A stretch of 64,000 bases of DNA from Candidatus Nanopelagicales bacterium (GCA_028687755.1 JAQTZL010000001.1:124001-188000), one strand, 5' to 3'. Shown: positions 16,435-27,253, counted from the stretch's first letter. Translations and numbers: made by a program. The notes: a model not told the origin generated them from the letters alone.

Positions 16435-17390
16435 GAGATCGCACCGTGCAAATCTGCTATTTCACGAAGTACTTGCATAACACGGTTACGAATGTGTATC
16501 GGCTCAATCACCCGTACTCCTGTACCAGCAGCACAGATCTGCGATACCAAAAGCTCATCAGTGACCGCACTCACGAGAAGTTCAACTTCATCGAAGGGTG
16601 AATCATCGCAATTGTTACCGATTCGCAATGCTGCGCCGTGGCCAGCTGCAATGACAACACGTGCGGTGCTGCGCACTTCAGGTGTTTCACCTCGAACGAC
16701 ATCTACTAAATTCAGGTCGCGAGGACGAGCGGTTTCTATGGGCCTTGCAGTGACGGTAACCGTGCCCTGAATTCGTGAAATTCGAAAAGTGCGGCGCGCA
16801 CCGCGATCATGATCGTGGCCTACGAAATACCAGGATCCGTCATGGGCAATTACTCCCCAGGGATCAACAATTCGCTTTTCCGATTGGGCGTCGTTTCGCC
16901 CTTGATACGCAAATGACACGACACATTGTTCGCGTAATGCGGTCATGAGCGGCAGCAGAGCGGCATCTGTAGCCCCTAACCGCATGCTCACTTGATTCAA
17001 AAGATCGGGTGCATCGCCGCTAATGGTTTCGATTTTTCGAAGTGCAGTTGTTGCTGAAGCTTCAAGGATGGCTTCCTGACTCACCGCTGCTGCCAATGCA
17101 AGTAGCGCAAGTTCATCAGCATTGAATTCAAGATCCGATGTCGCATTTTGTCTGCGTATGAGGTAACCCTCTACCTCACCGTTGACATCAACAACGGTTT
17201 CGACCGGGATTCCCATCCCCCGCAACTCATCTTTATCCCGCTCGAACATGCGTTCAAAGGCTGCATCAGACGCGTCAGCACCGTATCCCGCTACCAGCCT
17301 TCGAATTTCTGACCGTGAAACAGGACGAGCTGCGCCTAGGAGGCAGAACACCACATTGAGCAGTCGCTCAGTGCGATCAATTCGAGCCAA
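16431..17390 (-). CDS. pafB: WYL-domain transcription factor subunit PafB
   Basis: This 319-residue protein starts with a helix-turn-helix region (DRTERLLNVVFCLLGAARPV followed by SRSEIRRLV) and carries a WYL domain near residues 145-215 (SFAYQGRNDAQSEKRIVDP, then GSWYFVGHDHDRGARRTFRI). It is the partner of PafC, which overlaps it by four bases. In mycobacteria PafBC is encoded directly beside pafA; here two FKBP genes lie between. The regulator's likely targets are DNA-repair genes, which cannot be tested from this window. Confidence 0.88.
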   Translation of the reverse strand: MARIDRTERLLNVVFCLLGAARPVSRSEIRRLVAGYGADASDAAFERMFERDKDELRGMGIPVETVVDVNGEVEGYLIRRQNATSDLEFNADELALLALAAAVSQEAILEASATTALRKIETISGDAPDLLNQVSMRLGATDAALLPLMTALREQCVVSFAYQGRNDAQSEKRIVDPWGVIAHDGSWYFVGHDHDRGARRTFRISRIQGTVTVTARPIETARPRDLNLVDVVRGETPEVRSTARVVIAAGHGAALRIGNNCDDSPFDEVELLVSAVTDELLVSQICAAGTGVRVIEPIHIRNRVMQVLREIADLHGAIS

Positions 17391-17395
17391 GGGAA

Positions 17396-17755
17396 TTAGC
17401 CGACGTTCAAAAGATCAATAATGAAAACCAGTGTTCGACCAGCCAGACGGTGACCGCCTGATTCACCATATGCAAGTGCAGGAGGGATCACGAGTTGGCG
17501 ACGGCCACCAACTTTCATGCCTGGGATGCCTTCTTGCCAACCTGCGATCAAACCATTGAGCGGAAATGTGATGGATTCACCTCGATTCCACGACGAATCA
17601 AATTCCTCACCATTGTCAAAATCAACGCCGAGATAGTGAACTTCTACACGGCCACCTGGAACAGCCTGCGCACCGTCACCAACGATGAGATCTGTGATGA
17701 CGAGGGTTGTTGGGGCCGGGCCCTCAATGAAATCAATTTCTGGCTTTTGCGACAT
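17396..17755 (-). CDS. FKBP-type peptidyl-prolyl isomerase, cytoplasmic
   Basis: The 119-residue protein is a single FKBP domain without signal peptide. Family features are VHYLGVDFDNGEEFDSSW, then FPLNGLIAGWQEGIPGMKVG and LVIPPALAYGESG. It would catalyse cis-trans isomerisation before proline and act as a folding helper. It follows the lipoprotein FKBP by nine bases and precedes pafB by five, so all are co-transcribed. The pair of FKBPs probably arose by duplication. Confidence 0.92.
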   Translation of the reverse strand: MSQKPEIDFIEGPAPTTLVITDLIVGDGAQAVPGGRVEVHYLGVDFDNGEEFDSSWNRGESITFPLNGLIAGWQEGIPGMKVGGRRQLVIPPALAYGESGGHRLAGRTLVFIIDLLNVG

Positions 17756-17764
17756 GTGAAAATC

Positions 17765-18349
17765 CTATTTCTGAAATGAGATGAGTTTTACAACGAATGC
17801 CAAGGATTCATCAGGCAAAATATCTGGGCTCGGTGGATTAGGACCATAAGACTGGCTCCCTGGCAAAATCAGTAACCGTTCTTCACCGACCTTCATTCCG
17901 GGCATCCCAATGCCCCAGCCTGGAATGAGACTGTCAAGGCCATAGGTGATGGGCGCACCGTTTGCCCATGAAGAATCAAATTGCTTCTGGGTCACTAAAC
18001 CCACACCGCAATAATCAAAAGTCAATGTTTCGGTACCCGTGATCGCAGCACCTTTTCCAGCCACCAAGGTTTTTGACACAACCTGGGTTGCTGGAGCCAA
18101 CGCGGGGGCGATGGTGATCATCGGGCTTTGACCCACCTGCACGGTCACGCCGTCAACGCTCACACCGGAAGTTGGCGCTGTGGCCGAACTGACAGGCGCT
18201 CCGCCAACAACAGCGCAATCGCTGGTGACATATGAACTACTGCTAATCGCTGGTGAACTGACTTGGTCGACGCCTGATGCACCAGTGTCAGCACTGGAAC
18301 ACGCAGCCAACAAGGTTACGGGAATGACAGAGAGAAGAATTCGACGCAT
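17765..18349 (-). CDS. FKBP-type peptidyl-prolyl isomerase lipoprotein
   Basis: This 194-residue protein has a lipoprotein signal (MRRILLSVIPVTLLAAC, lipobox LAAC with lipid-bearing Cys17), a low-complexity serine/threonine/alanine linker, and a C-terminal FKBP domain from about residue 95, with FDSSWANGAPITYGLDSLIP and GMPGMKVGEERLLILPG. It should be anchored on the outer face of the membrane and help fold exported proteins. It is a likely substrate of the Lnt encoded at 7081. It lies between pafA and the cytoplasmic FKBP. Confidence 0.92.
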   Translation of the reverse strand: MRRILLSVIPVTLLAACSSADTGASGVDQVSSPAISSSSYVTSDCAVVGGAPVSSATAPTSGVSVDGVTVQVGQSPMITIAPALAPATQVVSKTLVAGKGAAITGTETLTFDYCGVGLVTQKQFDSSWANGAPITYGLDSLIPGWGIGMPGMKVGEERLLILPGSQSYGPNPPSPDILPDESLAFVVKLISFQK

Positions 18350-18388
18350 GAAAACAGCCTAAAGGGTGGACGATGAGAAATCGGGTAC

Positions 18389-19753
18389 CTACAGCTGTTC
18401 GATGAGTCGTTCTACTCGCTCATCGACGCATGTGAATGGATCTTTACAGACAACCGAGCGCTGGGTCTGGTCGTTCAGCTTGAAATTAACCCAATCAACG
18501 GTGAAGTCCCTGTGCTTGGCGGTGGCGGCCCGAACAAAATCCCCTCTCAATTTAGCCCGGGTACTTTGAGGGGGCACGGATTTAGCTTTGAAGACCTCCA
18601 GGTCGGTTGTCAAGCGTGTTGCCATGCCTTTGTTCTCCAATAGATAAAACAACCCACGCTTTCTCGATACATCGTGATAGGCCAGATCGAGCTGTGCAAT
18701 TCGCGCGGATGCTAGGTCCAAGTTGTGCTTAGACATATAGCGTTCGAGTAATTTCTTCTTGATGACCCAGTCAATGTCTTCATCAATCAAACTCAGGTTG
18801 TCAGTAGCCAACGCTGTTAAGCCTCGTTGCCATAACTCAAGAACCCGCGCATGGATTGGATCCTCATACAGGCCTCGCTTGTCCGCGAATGAACTCACCC
18901 GGTCAAAGTATTCCTGCTGAATTTCCAAGGCGGTGAGGGTTCTTCCCGAAGTAAGCCGAACCTTGGCTCCACCAGTGTGATCGTGGCTGATTTCACGAAT
19001 CGCCCGGATCGGGTTCTCCATGGTCATGTCTTTCATAACACCCCCACCTTCGAGCGTGCGAAGTAAGAGATCAATCATTCCTACCTTCAACATGATGGTG
19101 GTTTCGCTCATATTGGAATCCCCAACGATGACGTGCAAGCGTCGATACAAATCGGCGTCTGCATGAGGTTCATCGCGCGTGTTGATGATTGGTCTAGATC
19201 GAGTGGTTGCGCTCGATGTCCCTTCCCATATGTGATCCGCACGTTGACTCATTGCATAAATTGCGCCTCGGGGTGTTTGTAGAACCTTTCCTGCTCCTGT
19301 GAGTATCTGTCGAGTTATTAACATCGGTATCAGGCGATCTGCGAGCCTTCCAAAGTCACCATGGCGCTCGACCAGGTAATTTTCATGACAGCCATAACTG
19401 TTGCCGCCTGTGTCGGTGTTATTTTTAAAGAGGTAGATCTCGCCCTGTATGCCTTCAGCAGCCAATCGAGCTTGACCGTCTTCAACCAGGCCCTCCAAGA
19501 TCCGGTCCCCTGCTCGATCATGAAGAAGTAACTGATGAACGCTGTCACATTCCGGTGTTGCATATTCTGGGTGGCTACCAACGTCGAGGTACAAGCGCGA
19601 GCCGTTACCCAAGAACACATTGCTGCTGCGTCCCCAGGAAACGACACGACGAAACAAATAACGTGCCACTTCGTCTGGACTCAAACGACGCTGACCCTGA
19701 AAGGTGCAACTCACGCCATATTCGGTCTCGATACCGAAGATTCGCCGATGCAC
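18389..19753 (-). CDS. pafA: Pup-protein ligase PafA
   Basis: PafA joins the C-terminal glutamate of Pup to lysines of target proteins, marking them for the proteasome. The protein (454 residues from the GTG at 19751-19753) begins [13 protein letters not shown], the conserved nucleotide-binding strand of the carboxylate-amine ligase family, followed by [20 protein letters not shown] and [20 protein letters not shown] longer frame extends upstream to 19834 but would run 71 bases into prcA, and its extra residues look unrelated to PafA, so the GTG is preferred. It lies ten bases after prcA. It is paralogous to Dop at 21529. Confidence 0.95.
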   Translation of the reverse strand: MHRRIFGIETEYGVSCTFQGQRRLSPDEVARYLFRRVVSWGRSSNVFLGNGSRLYLDVGSHPEYATPECDSVHQLLLHDRAGDRILEGLVEDGQARLAAEGIQGEIYLFKNNTDTGGNSYGCHENYLVERHGDFGRLADRLIPMLITRQILTGAGKVLQTPRGAIYAMSQRADHIWEGTSSATTRSRPIINTRDEPHADADLYRRLHVIVGDSNMSETTIMLKVGMIDLLLRTLEGGGVMKDMTMENPIRAIREISHDHTGGAKVRLTSGRTLTALEIQQEYFDRVSSFADKRGLYEDPIHARVLELWQRGLTALATDNLSLIDEDIDWVIKKKLLERYMSKHNLDLASARIAQLDLAYHDVSRKRGLFYLLENKGMATRLTTDLEVFKAKSVPPQSTRAKLRGDFVRAATAKHRDFTVDWVNFKLNDQTQRSVVCKDPFTCVDERVERLIEQL

Positions 19754-19763
19754 AGGAATCAGA

Positions 19764-20453
19764 CTAAGACAAGAGTTCGTTGAGCTTGCTGCCAGTGATA
19801 CGCATAAAGGTGCGGCGAGGCCGATGACGGTCAAGCACCGCTACTTCAAGCTGAGCAGGTTCTATGGCACGTGGTGTTTCTGCTCCGAATTCACCCAACA
19901 GACTCACTGCCAAATCAAGCGAGGACTTCAGATCCATCCCCTCGTGCCAACGAGTAGCAAGGGCAGTACTCATAGCTTCGGCCTGACCACCCATCGCAAC
20001 GTATCCTCGTTCATCTGCAACCGACCCATCAAAGGTGAGTCGATACAACTGATCATCGGCAGATGTGGTGCCAACTTCTGCAACAACGATTTCAACTTCA
20101 AAAGGCTTGGGCTGATCCGTGAAAATCGTGCCCAGCGTTTGTGCGTATGCGTTAGCCAGGCTTCGACCGTTAACATCCCGACGGTCATATGCGTAACCAC
20201 GCATATCTGCTAACCGAACCCCAGCAACTCTGAGATTCTCGAACTCGTTGTACTTGCCCACGGCCGCAAACCCAATGCGGTCATAAATTTCACTGATTTT
20301 ATGCAGTGCACGCGACGTATTCTCAGCAACAAAAAGCACACCATCGGTGTATTCAAGGACGATCACACTGCGACCACGAGCGATGCCTTTGCGTGCGTAG
20401 TCAGCTTTATCTTTTATCAGTTGTTCTGGTGCAACATAGAAAGGAGTGCTCAT
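19764..20453 (-). CDS. prcA: Proteasome alpha subunit
   Basis: This 229-residue subunit forms the outer, gating rings of the 20S core. It starts [20 protein letters not shown], the N-terminal gate region of actinobacterial alpha subunits, then [20 protein letters not shown]. It has no catalytic threonine, as expected. The last residues ([11 protein letters not shown]) are less like the acidic tails of mycobacterial PrcA that dock the HbYX motif. It overlaps prcB by four bases. Confidence 0.95.
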   Translation of the reverse strand: MSTPFYVAPEQLIKDKADYARKGIARGRSVIVLEYTDGVLFVAENTSRALHKISEIYDRIGFAAVGKYNEFENLRVAGVRLADMRGYAYDRRDVNGRSLANAYAQTLGTIFTDQPKPFEVEIVVAEVGTTSADDQLYRLTFDGSVADERGYVAMGGQAEAMSTALATRWHEGMDLKSSLDLAVSLLGEFGAETPRAIEPAQLEVAVLDRHRPRRTFMRITGSKLNELLS

Positions 20454-21295
20454 GATTGACCTTCCATATTGACAAGAGGCCCATCTGGGCGACGTTGTCG
20501 CGACTCAACTATGCCTTGCACGATCGGCGCTAACTCAGATTCACCTAGAACGCGTACACCGTTAACGTCCGTTACGGTAACAACTGGATATATCCCTCGA
20601 GAAATATCAGGACCACCCGTTGCGCTGTCGTCGTCAGCTGCGTCGTAGAGAGCTTCCAGTGCAACCGTCACGGCTTGCATTGATGCCATATCTTCCCGAT
20701 ACATCTTTTTCATTGATCCACGCGCAAAAAATGATCCCGATCCAACAGCGTGGTAGTCATGTTCTTCATAACGTCCGCCAGTGACGTCATACGAAAAGAT
20801 TCGACCGCGCTGCCTGTCCAGATCAAATCCGGCAAACATAGGTACCACAGCTAGACCCTGCATCGCCATACCAAGATTCCCGCGAAGCAGCGCTGAAAGC
20901 CTGTTGGCTTTTCCGTCCAGGCTGAGTTGCACGCCTTCGATTTTCTCGTAATGCTCCAACTCAACCTGGAACAGACGGACCAATTCAATTGCAAGACCTG
21001 CAGTGCCGGCGATGCCGATAACAGAGTGATCGTCAGCTGGAAACACTTTCTCGATATCGCGCTGGGAAATGACGTTACCCATGGTGGCCCGACGGTCACC
21101 AGCCATCACAGCGCCAAAGGCACCACGAAGTGCAACAATTGTTGTGCCATGCGGGGCTAAGTGTGTTGTGTCAATAGAGGCCTGAAGTAGCCGCGCAGTG
21201 AGTACATCTGGGGCGAGATCTGCAAGAAAATCTGCAAAGGATGGTGAACCATTTCGCATAAAGGCGGGAGGCAACATCCCACCGTTGTCACTCAT
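20450..21295 (-). CDS. prcB: Proteasome beta subunit
   Basis: The catalytic subunit of the 20S core, 281 residues with a 50-residue propeptide. Self-cleavage between Gly50 and Thr51 (APHG before TTIVALRG) exposes the catalytic threonine; the partner residues lie in [11 protein letters not shown] and the [20 protein letters not shown] helix. The segment [14 protein letters not shown] near residue 200 is typical of the family. It overlaps pup by four bases upstream and prcA by four downstream, so pup-prcB-prcA are translationally coupled. Confidence 0.96.
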   Translation of the reverse strand: MSDNGGMLPPAFMRNGSPSFADFLADLAPDVLTARLLQASIDTTHLAPHGTTIVALRGAFGAVMAGDRRATMGNVISQRDIEKVFPADDHSVIGIAGTAGLAIELVRLFQVELEHYEKIEGVQLSLDGKANRLSALLRGNLGMAMQGLAVVPMFAGFDLDRQRGRIFSYDVTGGRYEEHDYHAVGSGSFFARGSMKKMYREDMASMQAVTVALEALYDAADDDSATGGPDISRGIYPVVTVTDVNGVRVLGESELAPIVQGIVESRQRRPDGPLVNMEGQS

Positions 21296-21501
21296 TGCCC
21301 ACCCTTTTGTACAAACGACTTCACGAACTGTTCTGCATTCACTTCAAGAACATCATCAATCTCATCGAGCAGTGCGTCGACATCGGCATCCAATGCTGCC
21401 TTATGTTCGGCGTCGACGCGTGATGGCGAAGGCGTTGCGTCATCTTGAGGTTCATGTTCTGAGTGTCCAGCTTTGCGCTCAATGTTCTCTTGACCAGGCA
21501 T
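21292..21501 (-). CDS. pup: Prokaryotic ubiquitin-like protein Pup
   Basis: The 69-residue, acidic, largely disordered protein has the conserved C-terminal half with [19 protein letters not shown] and ends in FVQKGGQ. The final glutamine must be deamidated to glutamate by Dop before PafA can ligate it to targets; dop lies just upstream. The coiled-coil-forming region near residues 35-55 binds the N-terminal coils of ARC/Mpa. The gene overlaps prcB by four bases. Confidence 0.97.
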   Translation of the reverse strand: MPGQENIERKAGHSEHEPQDDATPSPSRVDAEHKAALDADVDALLDEIDDVLEVNAEQFVKSFVQKGGQ

Positions 21502-21528
21502 GAGCCAAGGCTACCTGCGTTATCGAAA

Positions 21529-23046
21529 TCACGCACTCAACAGGGCTATGAGTTCTTCGGCCGTGTTGGCTTGAACGAGCAACTCCTCAACTAACGCCTT
21601 CGTGCCCCTACTTGGCTCAAGGGTGGGCACTCGTGTGAGTGATTCACGTCCCGGCAAGTCAAAGACAAGTGAATCCCATGATGCGGCCGAGATTTCATTG
21701 GGATATTTACGAAGACATTCACCCCTGAAGTACGCACGCGTGTCTTCTGGGGGGTGAATACGTGCACGTTCAATTTGTTCATCGGTGAACATTCGCCGCA
21801 ATTGGCCTCGCTCTTCCAGCCGTTGCGAGAGCCCACGATCTTTTCGAATATCTGAATATTGAAGATCAATGACCTGTAATTGAGCAGACCCCCACTCCAA
21901 ATTATCTCGAGTGCGATAGGCCTCCATGAGGCGCAGTTTGGCTACCCAATCCAATACATCAGCGCAATCCATTGGATCCCGATCAAGCCGATCAAGCACA
22001 TCGCCCCACAGTGCAAGTACATCTCGAGTTTCAGGGTCAATATCCGCCCCATATTCAGCCTCGCAATACAAGGCTGCCCACTCCCAAAGTTCGCGCTGAA
22101 TTTCAATTGCAGTCCAGTGTCGATCCCCAGACAGACCTACTCGCTGGCGCAAAGAGACATCGTGACTCACTGCGTACATCGAGCGAATCGGTTCAGCAAC
22201 GGACAAGTCTTTTCCAGAGAGGAAGCCGCTTTCCAACATACTGAGCACAAGAGACGTGGTGCCCATCTTTAAATAGGTTGCCGTGTCGCTCATGTTCGCA
22301 TCGCCAACGATCACATGAAGCCGCCGAAACCGCTCAGCATCACAATGCGGTTCATCACGAGTGTTGATAATTGGTCGCTTAAATGTTGTTTCTAGACCAA
22401 CTTCAGCCTCGAAAAAATCAGCACGTTGACTGAGTTGGTACGCCATTGTTTTGGATTCTTGACCTACCCCAAGGCGTCCTGCCCCTGTGAAGATCTGTCG
22501 GGTGATAAAGAATGGCGTCAACCACGCAACAATCGAAGCAAATGGTGTCGCACGATTCATAAGATAATTTTCATGGGTGCCATACGAGGCACCTTTGTTG
22601 TCAGTGTTGTTTTTGTACAACATGACAGGCAGATCAACGCCATCCGTGGTGGTGTAATTTGCGGCCTTGGACATAACCACCATGCCAGCTCGATCCCATA
22701 GAACTGCATCTCTGGGCCCAGTTACCTCGGGTGAGGAATATTCTGGATGCGCGTGATCAACATAAAATCGCGCACCGTTAGTCAAGATTACGTTTGCCAT
22801 TGTGATGTCATCGTCAGTGAGCTGTGTTGGATCAGCTTCCGCACGGGTCATATCAAACCCACGCGCATCGCGTAACGGTGACTCCTCTGCGTAATCCCAT
22901 TTGGGATTTCGTTGGCGTCCCATCACTTCATTACGCGCATAAGCATTGACTAAACGAGTTGACGAAGCCATTGCGTTCATGACGCGCACTCCGGGCACCG
23001 TGATTCCATACTCGGTTTCTATCCCCATGATCCGCTTCACGGTCAT
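21529..23046 (-). CDS. dop: Pup deamidase/depupylase Dop
   Basis: Dop converts the C-terminal glutamine of Pup to glutamate and also removes Pup from tagged proteins. The 505-residue protein starts TVKRIMGIETEYGI and carries the Dop-specific loop region near residues 40-75, then NGARFYVDHAHPEYSSPE and [20 protein letters not shown]. Its fold matches PafA encoded at 18389, but it is about 50 residues longer, as in the family. It lies 23 bases after arc and 27 before pup. Confidence 0.95.
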   Translation of the reverse strand: MTVKRIMGIETEYGITVPGVRVMNAMASSTRLVNAYARNEVMGRQRNPKWDYAEESPLRDARGFDMTRAEADPTQLTDDDITMANVILTNGARFYVDHAHPEYSSPEVTGPRDAVLWDRAGMVVMSKAANYTTTDGVDLPVMLYKNNTDNKGASYGTHENYLMNRATPFASIVAWLTPFFITRQIFTGAGRLGVGQESKTMAYQLSQRADFFEAEVGLETTFKRPIINTRDEPHCDAERFRRLHVIVGDANMSDTATYLKMGTTSLVLSMLESGFLSGKDLSVAEPIRSMYAVSHDVSLRQRVGLSGDRHWTAIEIQRELWEWAALYCEAEYGADIDPETRDVLALWGDVLDRLDRDPMDCADVLDWVAKLRLMEAYRTRDNLEWGSAQLQVIDLQYSDIRKDRGLSQRLEERGQLRRMFTDEQIERARIHPPEDTRAYFRGECLRKYPNEISAASWDSLVFDLPGRESLTRVPTLEPSRGTKALVEELLVQANTAEELIALLSA

Positions 23047-23069
23047 TTGTGCACCACCCGAAATGACAT

Positions 23070-24734
23070 TTACAGATATTGACCGGTATTGGCAAGTGTC
23101 GCGATAGATCGACCAGCTTCGTTGCCTTTAACACCTTGAACTAGCGTACGAATGAACACGATTCGTTCACCCTTCTTGCCTGAGATTCGCGCCCAATCAT
23201 CTGGATTGGTGGTGTTTGGCAAGTCTTCATTTTCACGGAATTCCTCCAGGGCACCGTCCAGCAAATGCTCGATACGGATTCCCTTCTCCCCTGTTTCAAG
23301 AAATGCCTTGATCGAAGCTTTCTTCGCGCGCGCGACGATATTTTCGATCATTGCCCCTGAATTGAAATCCTTGAAATACAGAACTTCCTTGTCACCACCG
23401 GCATAGGTAACTTCCAAGAATCTATTGTTATCAGACTCTGCGTAAATCATTTCTACTGTTCGTTCAATCATCGACGTACACGCAGCGTCGCGACTTCCAC
23501 CATGGGCGGCAATGTCGTCAGCATGAATTGGAAGTTCTGGCACAAGGTACTTGCTGAAAATCTCCTGGGCTGCTTGGGCATCTGGGCGCGCAATTTTAAT
23601 TTTTACATCGAGACGACCAGGTCGTAGAATCGCTGGATCAATCATGTCTTCGCGATTGGATGCCCCGATCACGATCACATTCTCAAGGCGCTCAACACCA
23701 TCAATTTCTGCAAGCAGTTGCGGGACAATGGTGTTTTCCACATCGCTGGAAACACCGGAGCCACGAGTGCGAAACAGTGAATCCATTTCGTCGAAAAAGA
23801 CTATGACAGGCGTGCCTTCTGATGCCTTCTCACGAGCGCGCTGGAATACCAACCTGATGTGACGTTCTGTCTCTCCCACATACTTATTCAGTAACTCGGG
23901 GCCCTTAATGTTTAGAAAGAAGGATCGCCCTTCATCAACACCATTTCGCTCAGCTATTTTTTTAGCTAACGAATTTGCGACCGCCTTGGCAATAAGGGTC
24001 TTACCACAACCAGGAGGCCCATAGAGCAAAATTCCCTTAGGCGGCATGAGCTGATGTTCGGTGTAGAGATCAGGATGAAGGAAAGGCAATTCCACGGCAT
24101 CACGAATAGATTCGATCTGAACGCCTAATCCGCCGATATCTTCATATTGAATATCGGGAACCTCTTCAAGTATGAGTTCTTCAACCTCAGATTTGGCTAC
24201 CTTTTCGGTGGCATAGCCCGAGCGAATATCAAGCAGCAGTGAATCCCCTGCCTTGAGTTTGATTTCCTGCAACGGTTGAGCGAGCCTGATGACACGTTCC
24301 TCATCCGAACGCCCAATCACGAGTGCCCGAGATCCGTGATCCAGGATTTCTTTGAGTTGCACGATCTCGCCAACATCTTCAAAGTCGCGTACGCCAATGA
24401 TGGTCATCGCATCACTCAACATAACTTCTTGGCCGGGAACTATCGCGTCAACAACTACCCCTGGACCGATTGGTACCTGCATTTTGCGACCAGAAGACAA
24501 AACTTCGGCACTGTTTTCATCAACCGACTCAAGAAACGTTGCATATCCGGCTGGAGGAAGTGCAATGCGATCGAGCTCCGTTTTCAGTTCAACAATCTGT
24601 TCGCGTGCGTCGCGCAAGGTACCGATGAGGCGGGCATTGTGATCTTTTTGCGCGACAAGATCGGCACGCAATCGATTAAGTGCAACCTCAAGTGCCGCCG
24701 CTCGACTGCTTTCCGTGAAGTCCGGATCAGTCAT
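23070..24734 (-). CDS. arc: Proteasome-associated AAA ATPase (ARC/Mpa)
   Basis: The ring-shaped unfoldase feeds pupylated proteins into the 20S core. The 554-residue protein has an N-terminal coiled coil (residues 10-60) that captures Pup, two OB domains, then an AAA domain with Walker [14 protein letters not shown] near residue 240 and the arginine-finger region [14 protein letters not shown]. It ends NTGQYL; the penultimate tyrosine is the docking element for the alpha ring. It is first in the arc-dop-pup-prcB-prcA-pafA unit and lies 23 bases after trmI. Confidence 0.96.
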   Translation of the reverse strand: MTDPDFTESSRAAALEVALNRLRADLVAQKDHNARLIGTLRDAREQIVELKTELDRIALPPAGYATFLESVDENSAEVLSSGRKMQVPIGPGVVVDAIVPGQEVMLSDAMTIIGVRDFEDVGEIVQLKEILDHGSRALVIGRSDEERVIRLAQPLQEIKLKAGDSLLLDIRSGYATEKVAKSEVEELILEEVPDIQYEDIGGLGVQIESIRDAVELPFLHPDLYTEHQLMPPKGILLYGPPGCGKTLIAKAVANSLAKKIAERNGVDEGRSFFLNIKGPELLNKYVGETERHIRLVFQRAREKASEGTPVIVFFDEMDSLFRTRGSGVSSDVENTIVPQLLAEIDGVERLENVIVIGASNREDMIDPAILRPGRLDVKIKIARPDAQAAQEIFSKYLVPELPIHADDIAAHGGSRDAACTSMIERTVEMIYAESDNNRFLEVTYAGGDKEVLYFKDFNSGAMIENIVARAKKASIKAFLETGEKGIRIEHLLDGALEEFRENEDLPNTTNPDDWARISGKKGERIVFIRTLVQGVKGNEAGRSIATLANTGQYL

Positions 24735-24757
24735 GGATGCCTCCTCACCGCTCGTTG

Positions 24758-25678
24758 TCAGGACTCTAACTGCTCCACTGGAGTTTGAGATGCAATTCCA
24801 GCTTCAGCGCCCGGCCCACTGTAATCCTCACCATAAGCACCTGGTGCTGGACGGCGACGACGTGGAGGGAGGACAGAACCTGGAGCAAGGCGACGACAGG
24901 TAACCAAAAATCCCGTGTGCCCATTCATGCGATGGTCAGGTCGAACAGACAACCCATCCAAGTGCCAAGTGCGCAGCATGCTTTCTTCGGCGCGTGGCTC
25001 AGTCCAAAGCCCCGTCACGCGAATGGTTTCAACAAGTTTTGACAGCTGCGTTGTTGTGGCGACGTAACCAACGAAAACACCACCTGGAGCCACCGCTTTT
25101 TCCACTGCGTCCAGACACTCCCACGGTGCCAACATGTCCAACACCACCGCATCGAGCATGGTTTCCTTGAGTTCTGTCGCCAAGTCGCCCAACTGCAGTG
25201 TCCAAGACTTTGGATGATCACCAAACCACGTAGCGACGTTCGCCTGGGCAATCTTGGCGAATTCTTCGCGACGTTCAAAGGAAAAAAGTTGCCCCTCTTC
25301 ACCCAGTGCCTTTAATAGAGAACAGGTCAATGCGCCTGAACCCACTCCAGCTTCCGCAATACGATCGCCAGGGTGCACATTCATCAGGCCGACGATGCGA
25401 GCCGCGTCTTTTGGATACACGGGTGTAGCCCCACGTGGCATAGACAAAACAAAATCGTCCAGGAGTGGTCGCAGGGCAAGATATGCCGAGCCGCCTGTTG
25501 CATAAATAACTGAACCAGATTCAAGGCCAATAATATCGGTGTGATCGATACCGCCACGATGGGTGTGAAAGGTCTTTCCGACGATTAACTTGATCGTGTG
25601 GATTTTCCCTTTGGGATCAGTGAGCTGAACAAGGTCCCCTTCACCGAAAGGACCTTTACTTCGCGACGCCATCGACAT
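24758..25678 (-). CDS. trmI: tRNA (adenine-58-N1)-methyltransferase TrmI
   Basis: TrmI methylates A58 in the T-loop of tRNAs using S-adenosylmethionine. The protein has an N-terminal beta-rich domain ([20 protein letters not shown]), the SAM-binding motif [13 protein letters not shown] near residue 105, and [19 protein letters not shown] proline-rich tail ends the protein. The frame can extend to 25717, but then it would overlap the divergent nuclease gene; the ATG at 25678 or the one at 25672, both after AAGG, fit better. In actinobacteria it is regularly located just upstream of arc. Confidence 0.9.
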   Translation of the reverse strand: MSMASRSKGPFGEGDLVQLTDPKGKIHTIKLIVGKTFHTHRGGIDHTDIIGLESGSVIYATGGSAYLALRPLLDDFVLSMPRGATPVYPKDAARIVGLMNVHPGDRIAEAGVGSGALTCSLLKALGEEGQLFSFERREEFAKIAQANVATWFGDHPKSWTLQLGDLATELKETMLDAVVLDMLAPWECLDAVEKAVAPGGVFVGYVATTTQLSKLVETIRVTGLWTEPRAEESMLRTWHLDGLSVRPDHRMNGHTGFLVTCRRLAPGSVLPPRRRRPAPGAYGEDYSGPGAEAGIASQTPVEQLES

Positions 25679-25691
25679 TTGCCTTAGCGTA

Positions 25692-26594
25692 GTGGAGCGT
25701 GCATCTACAGTGATCAATGTGACCTCGAACTTCCCATCGTCCCTCTCGCCATCCAGAGCAAATGATTTTCAAAGCTGCCCGTTGAAGTTTCGGTTGCGCA
25801 ATTTAGACCGAATTCCTGAGGCTCCATCTGCAGCAGCTTTACGCGGCAATCTTGTTCATACCGCTTTGGAGCGACTCTTCGATCTGCCAGCTCCACAACG
25901 AACTGTTGCTGCTACGGCACTTTTTTTGGAGCAAGCGTGGCTCGATTTAGCGCAGGTGAACCCCGCAGGAATCTCGGCTTTGCTCATCGACGCCAAGCTC
26001 CCTGATGAACCCCATAACGCACAGAGTTTCGCTGCAGCAATGGTTTCCCGCATCGAGCCGTTACTTAACACGTATTTCACACTTGAAGATCCAACTCGGT
26101 TGCAACCACACGCTCGTGAGATGGCAGTCAATGTGAGCATCGCTGAAGGCTTTGGAATTCGCGGATTTATCGATCGCATTGATATTTCACCAGCAGGCCG
26201 AGTGCGCATCGTTGATTACAAAACGGGCAAAGCACCAAGGGCTGGCTTTGAATCCACAGCGATGTTTCAAATGCGCTTCTATGCCCTTGCCTGGTGGCGC
26301 ATGACCGGAGATATCCCGGCCATGTTGCAACTCATTTATTTAGGTAGCAAGGAAGTGCTGCGGTACGAACCTGCCGAACAGGATCTACTCGTCACCGAGC
26401 GCAAAATTCTTTCCATTCGCGAGCAAATTCAACAAGCTGTCGCCGATGGATTTACACCCAAACCTTCACGCTTATGTGGTTGGTGCTCGTATCAGCACCT
26501 GTGCCCGCAATATGGCGGAACTATTCCAGAACTACCCCACTCGGACACCTGGGAGTCAACAAGTTTCGAATCAGTTCGTACCCAAGAGGGCTAA
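25692..26594 (+). CDS. RecB-family PD-(D/E)XK exonuclease with iron-sulfur cysteines
   Basis: The protein (up to 300 residues) resembles the nuclease domain of RecB/AddB and Cas4. Motifs are RGNLVHTALERLF near residue 50, GFIDRIDIS near 160, and VDYKTGK near 175, which supply the catalytic Asp, Glu-equivalent and Lys. One cysteine (SCPLKFRLR) near residue 30 and three at the C-terminus (LCGWCSYQHLC) would bind a 4Fe-4S cluster. Starts at 25692, 25710 or 25719 (all GTG) are possible. It probably takes part in DNA repair. Its stop overlaps the HAD gene's stop reciprocally. Confidence 0.88.
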   Translation: MERASTVINVTSNFPSSLSPSRANDFQSCPLKFRLRNLDRIPEAPSAAALRGNLVHTALERLFDLPAPQRTVAATALFLEQAWLDLAQVNPAGISALLIDAKLPDEPHNAQSFAAAMVSRIEPLLNTYFTLEDPTRLQPHAREMAVNVSIAEGFGIRGFIDRIDISPAGRVRIVDYKTGKAPRAGFESTAMFQMRFYALAWWRMTGDIPAMLQLIYLGSKEVLRYEPAEQDLLVTERKILSIREQIQQAVADGFTPKPSRLCGWCSYQHLCPQYGGTIPELPHSDTWESTSFESVRTQEG

Positions 26595-27253
26595 CCGAAC
26601 TTACTCCACAACATTGCTAGATCCGTGCCTTCAAGTGTGGGTACTGTCACTAACCCTGGCCTTTGGGATATTTCAGTGATGTGTGGAATTGCAATAACCA
26701 GACATCCCGCATCGCGCGCCGACTGCGCACCAGGTGGCGAATCTTCAAATGCTAGGCATTGATGAGGCTCGAAATTTAAGGCGCGAGCGGCCATGAGGTA
26801 CGGATCTGGGTGAGGCTTCGTTTGCACCACTTCATCCCCTCCGACAGTAAACGCAAACGCCGTTCGCCCAAGATCCTGGTTAATGGATTGTTCAACAACC
26901 TCAATGATGCGCCGCCAGGAGGCCGTGACGAGTGCTGTGGGAATGCCTGCCTCGAGCGCCTCAACAAGTAATGCTCGGGCACCCGGCTGCCACTGCAGAG
27001 GTGTTGAGCCATACAACTGCCCCATCACCACGAGTAAGCGTTCGAGAACTACGTGATGTGGTTGATCGGTATCTGACTTTTCCACCATGTAATCAACTGC
27101 GCGCTCTATTGGGCCACCGAGGCAATGCTGCTGATCGGCATGAGACCAATCCGCTCCCAATTCCTGCATGACCAAACGCTCGCCAGCAAGCCAAAGATGT
27201 TCAGAATCAACCAGCGTGCCATCCATATCGAAGAGCACCGCACTAGGCATCAT
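26591..27253 (-). CDS. HAD-superfamily phosphatase (beta-phosphoglucomutase-like)
   Basis: The 220-residue protein has the four HAD motifs: LFDMDGTLVDS at residue 7, a threonine in VTASWRR, lysine in TKPHPDPYLMAA, and the acidic FEDSPPGAQSA. A helical cap lies between motifs I and II, as in subclass I enzymes. It likely removes phosphate from a small metabolite. It overlaps the end of metH by four bases, so it is co-expressed with methionine synthase. The substrate is not evident. Confidence 0.88.
   Translation of the reverse strand: MMPSAVLFDMDGTLVDSEHLWLAGERLVMQELGADWSHADQQHCLGGPIERAVDYMVEKSDTDQPHHVVLERLLVVMGQLYGSTPLQWQPGARALLVEALEAGIPTALVTASWRRIIEVVEQSINQDLGRTAFAFTVGGDEVVQTKPHPDPYLMAARALNFEPHQCLAFEDSPPGAQSARDAGCLVIAIPHITEISQRPGLVTVPTLEGTDLAMLWSKFG

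Noticed and set aside
19754-19834. Upstream extension of pafA
   Set aside because: It overlaps prcA by about 71 bases and adds residues unlike the PafA N-terminus; GTG at 19753 starts the conserved sequence.
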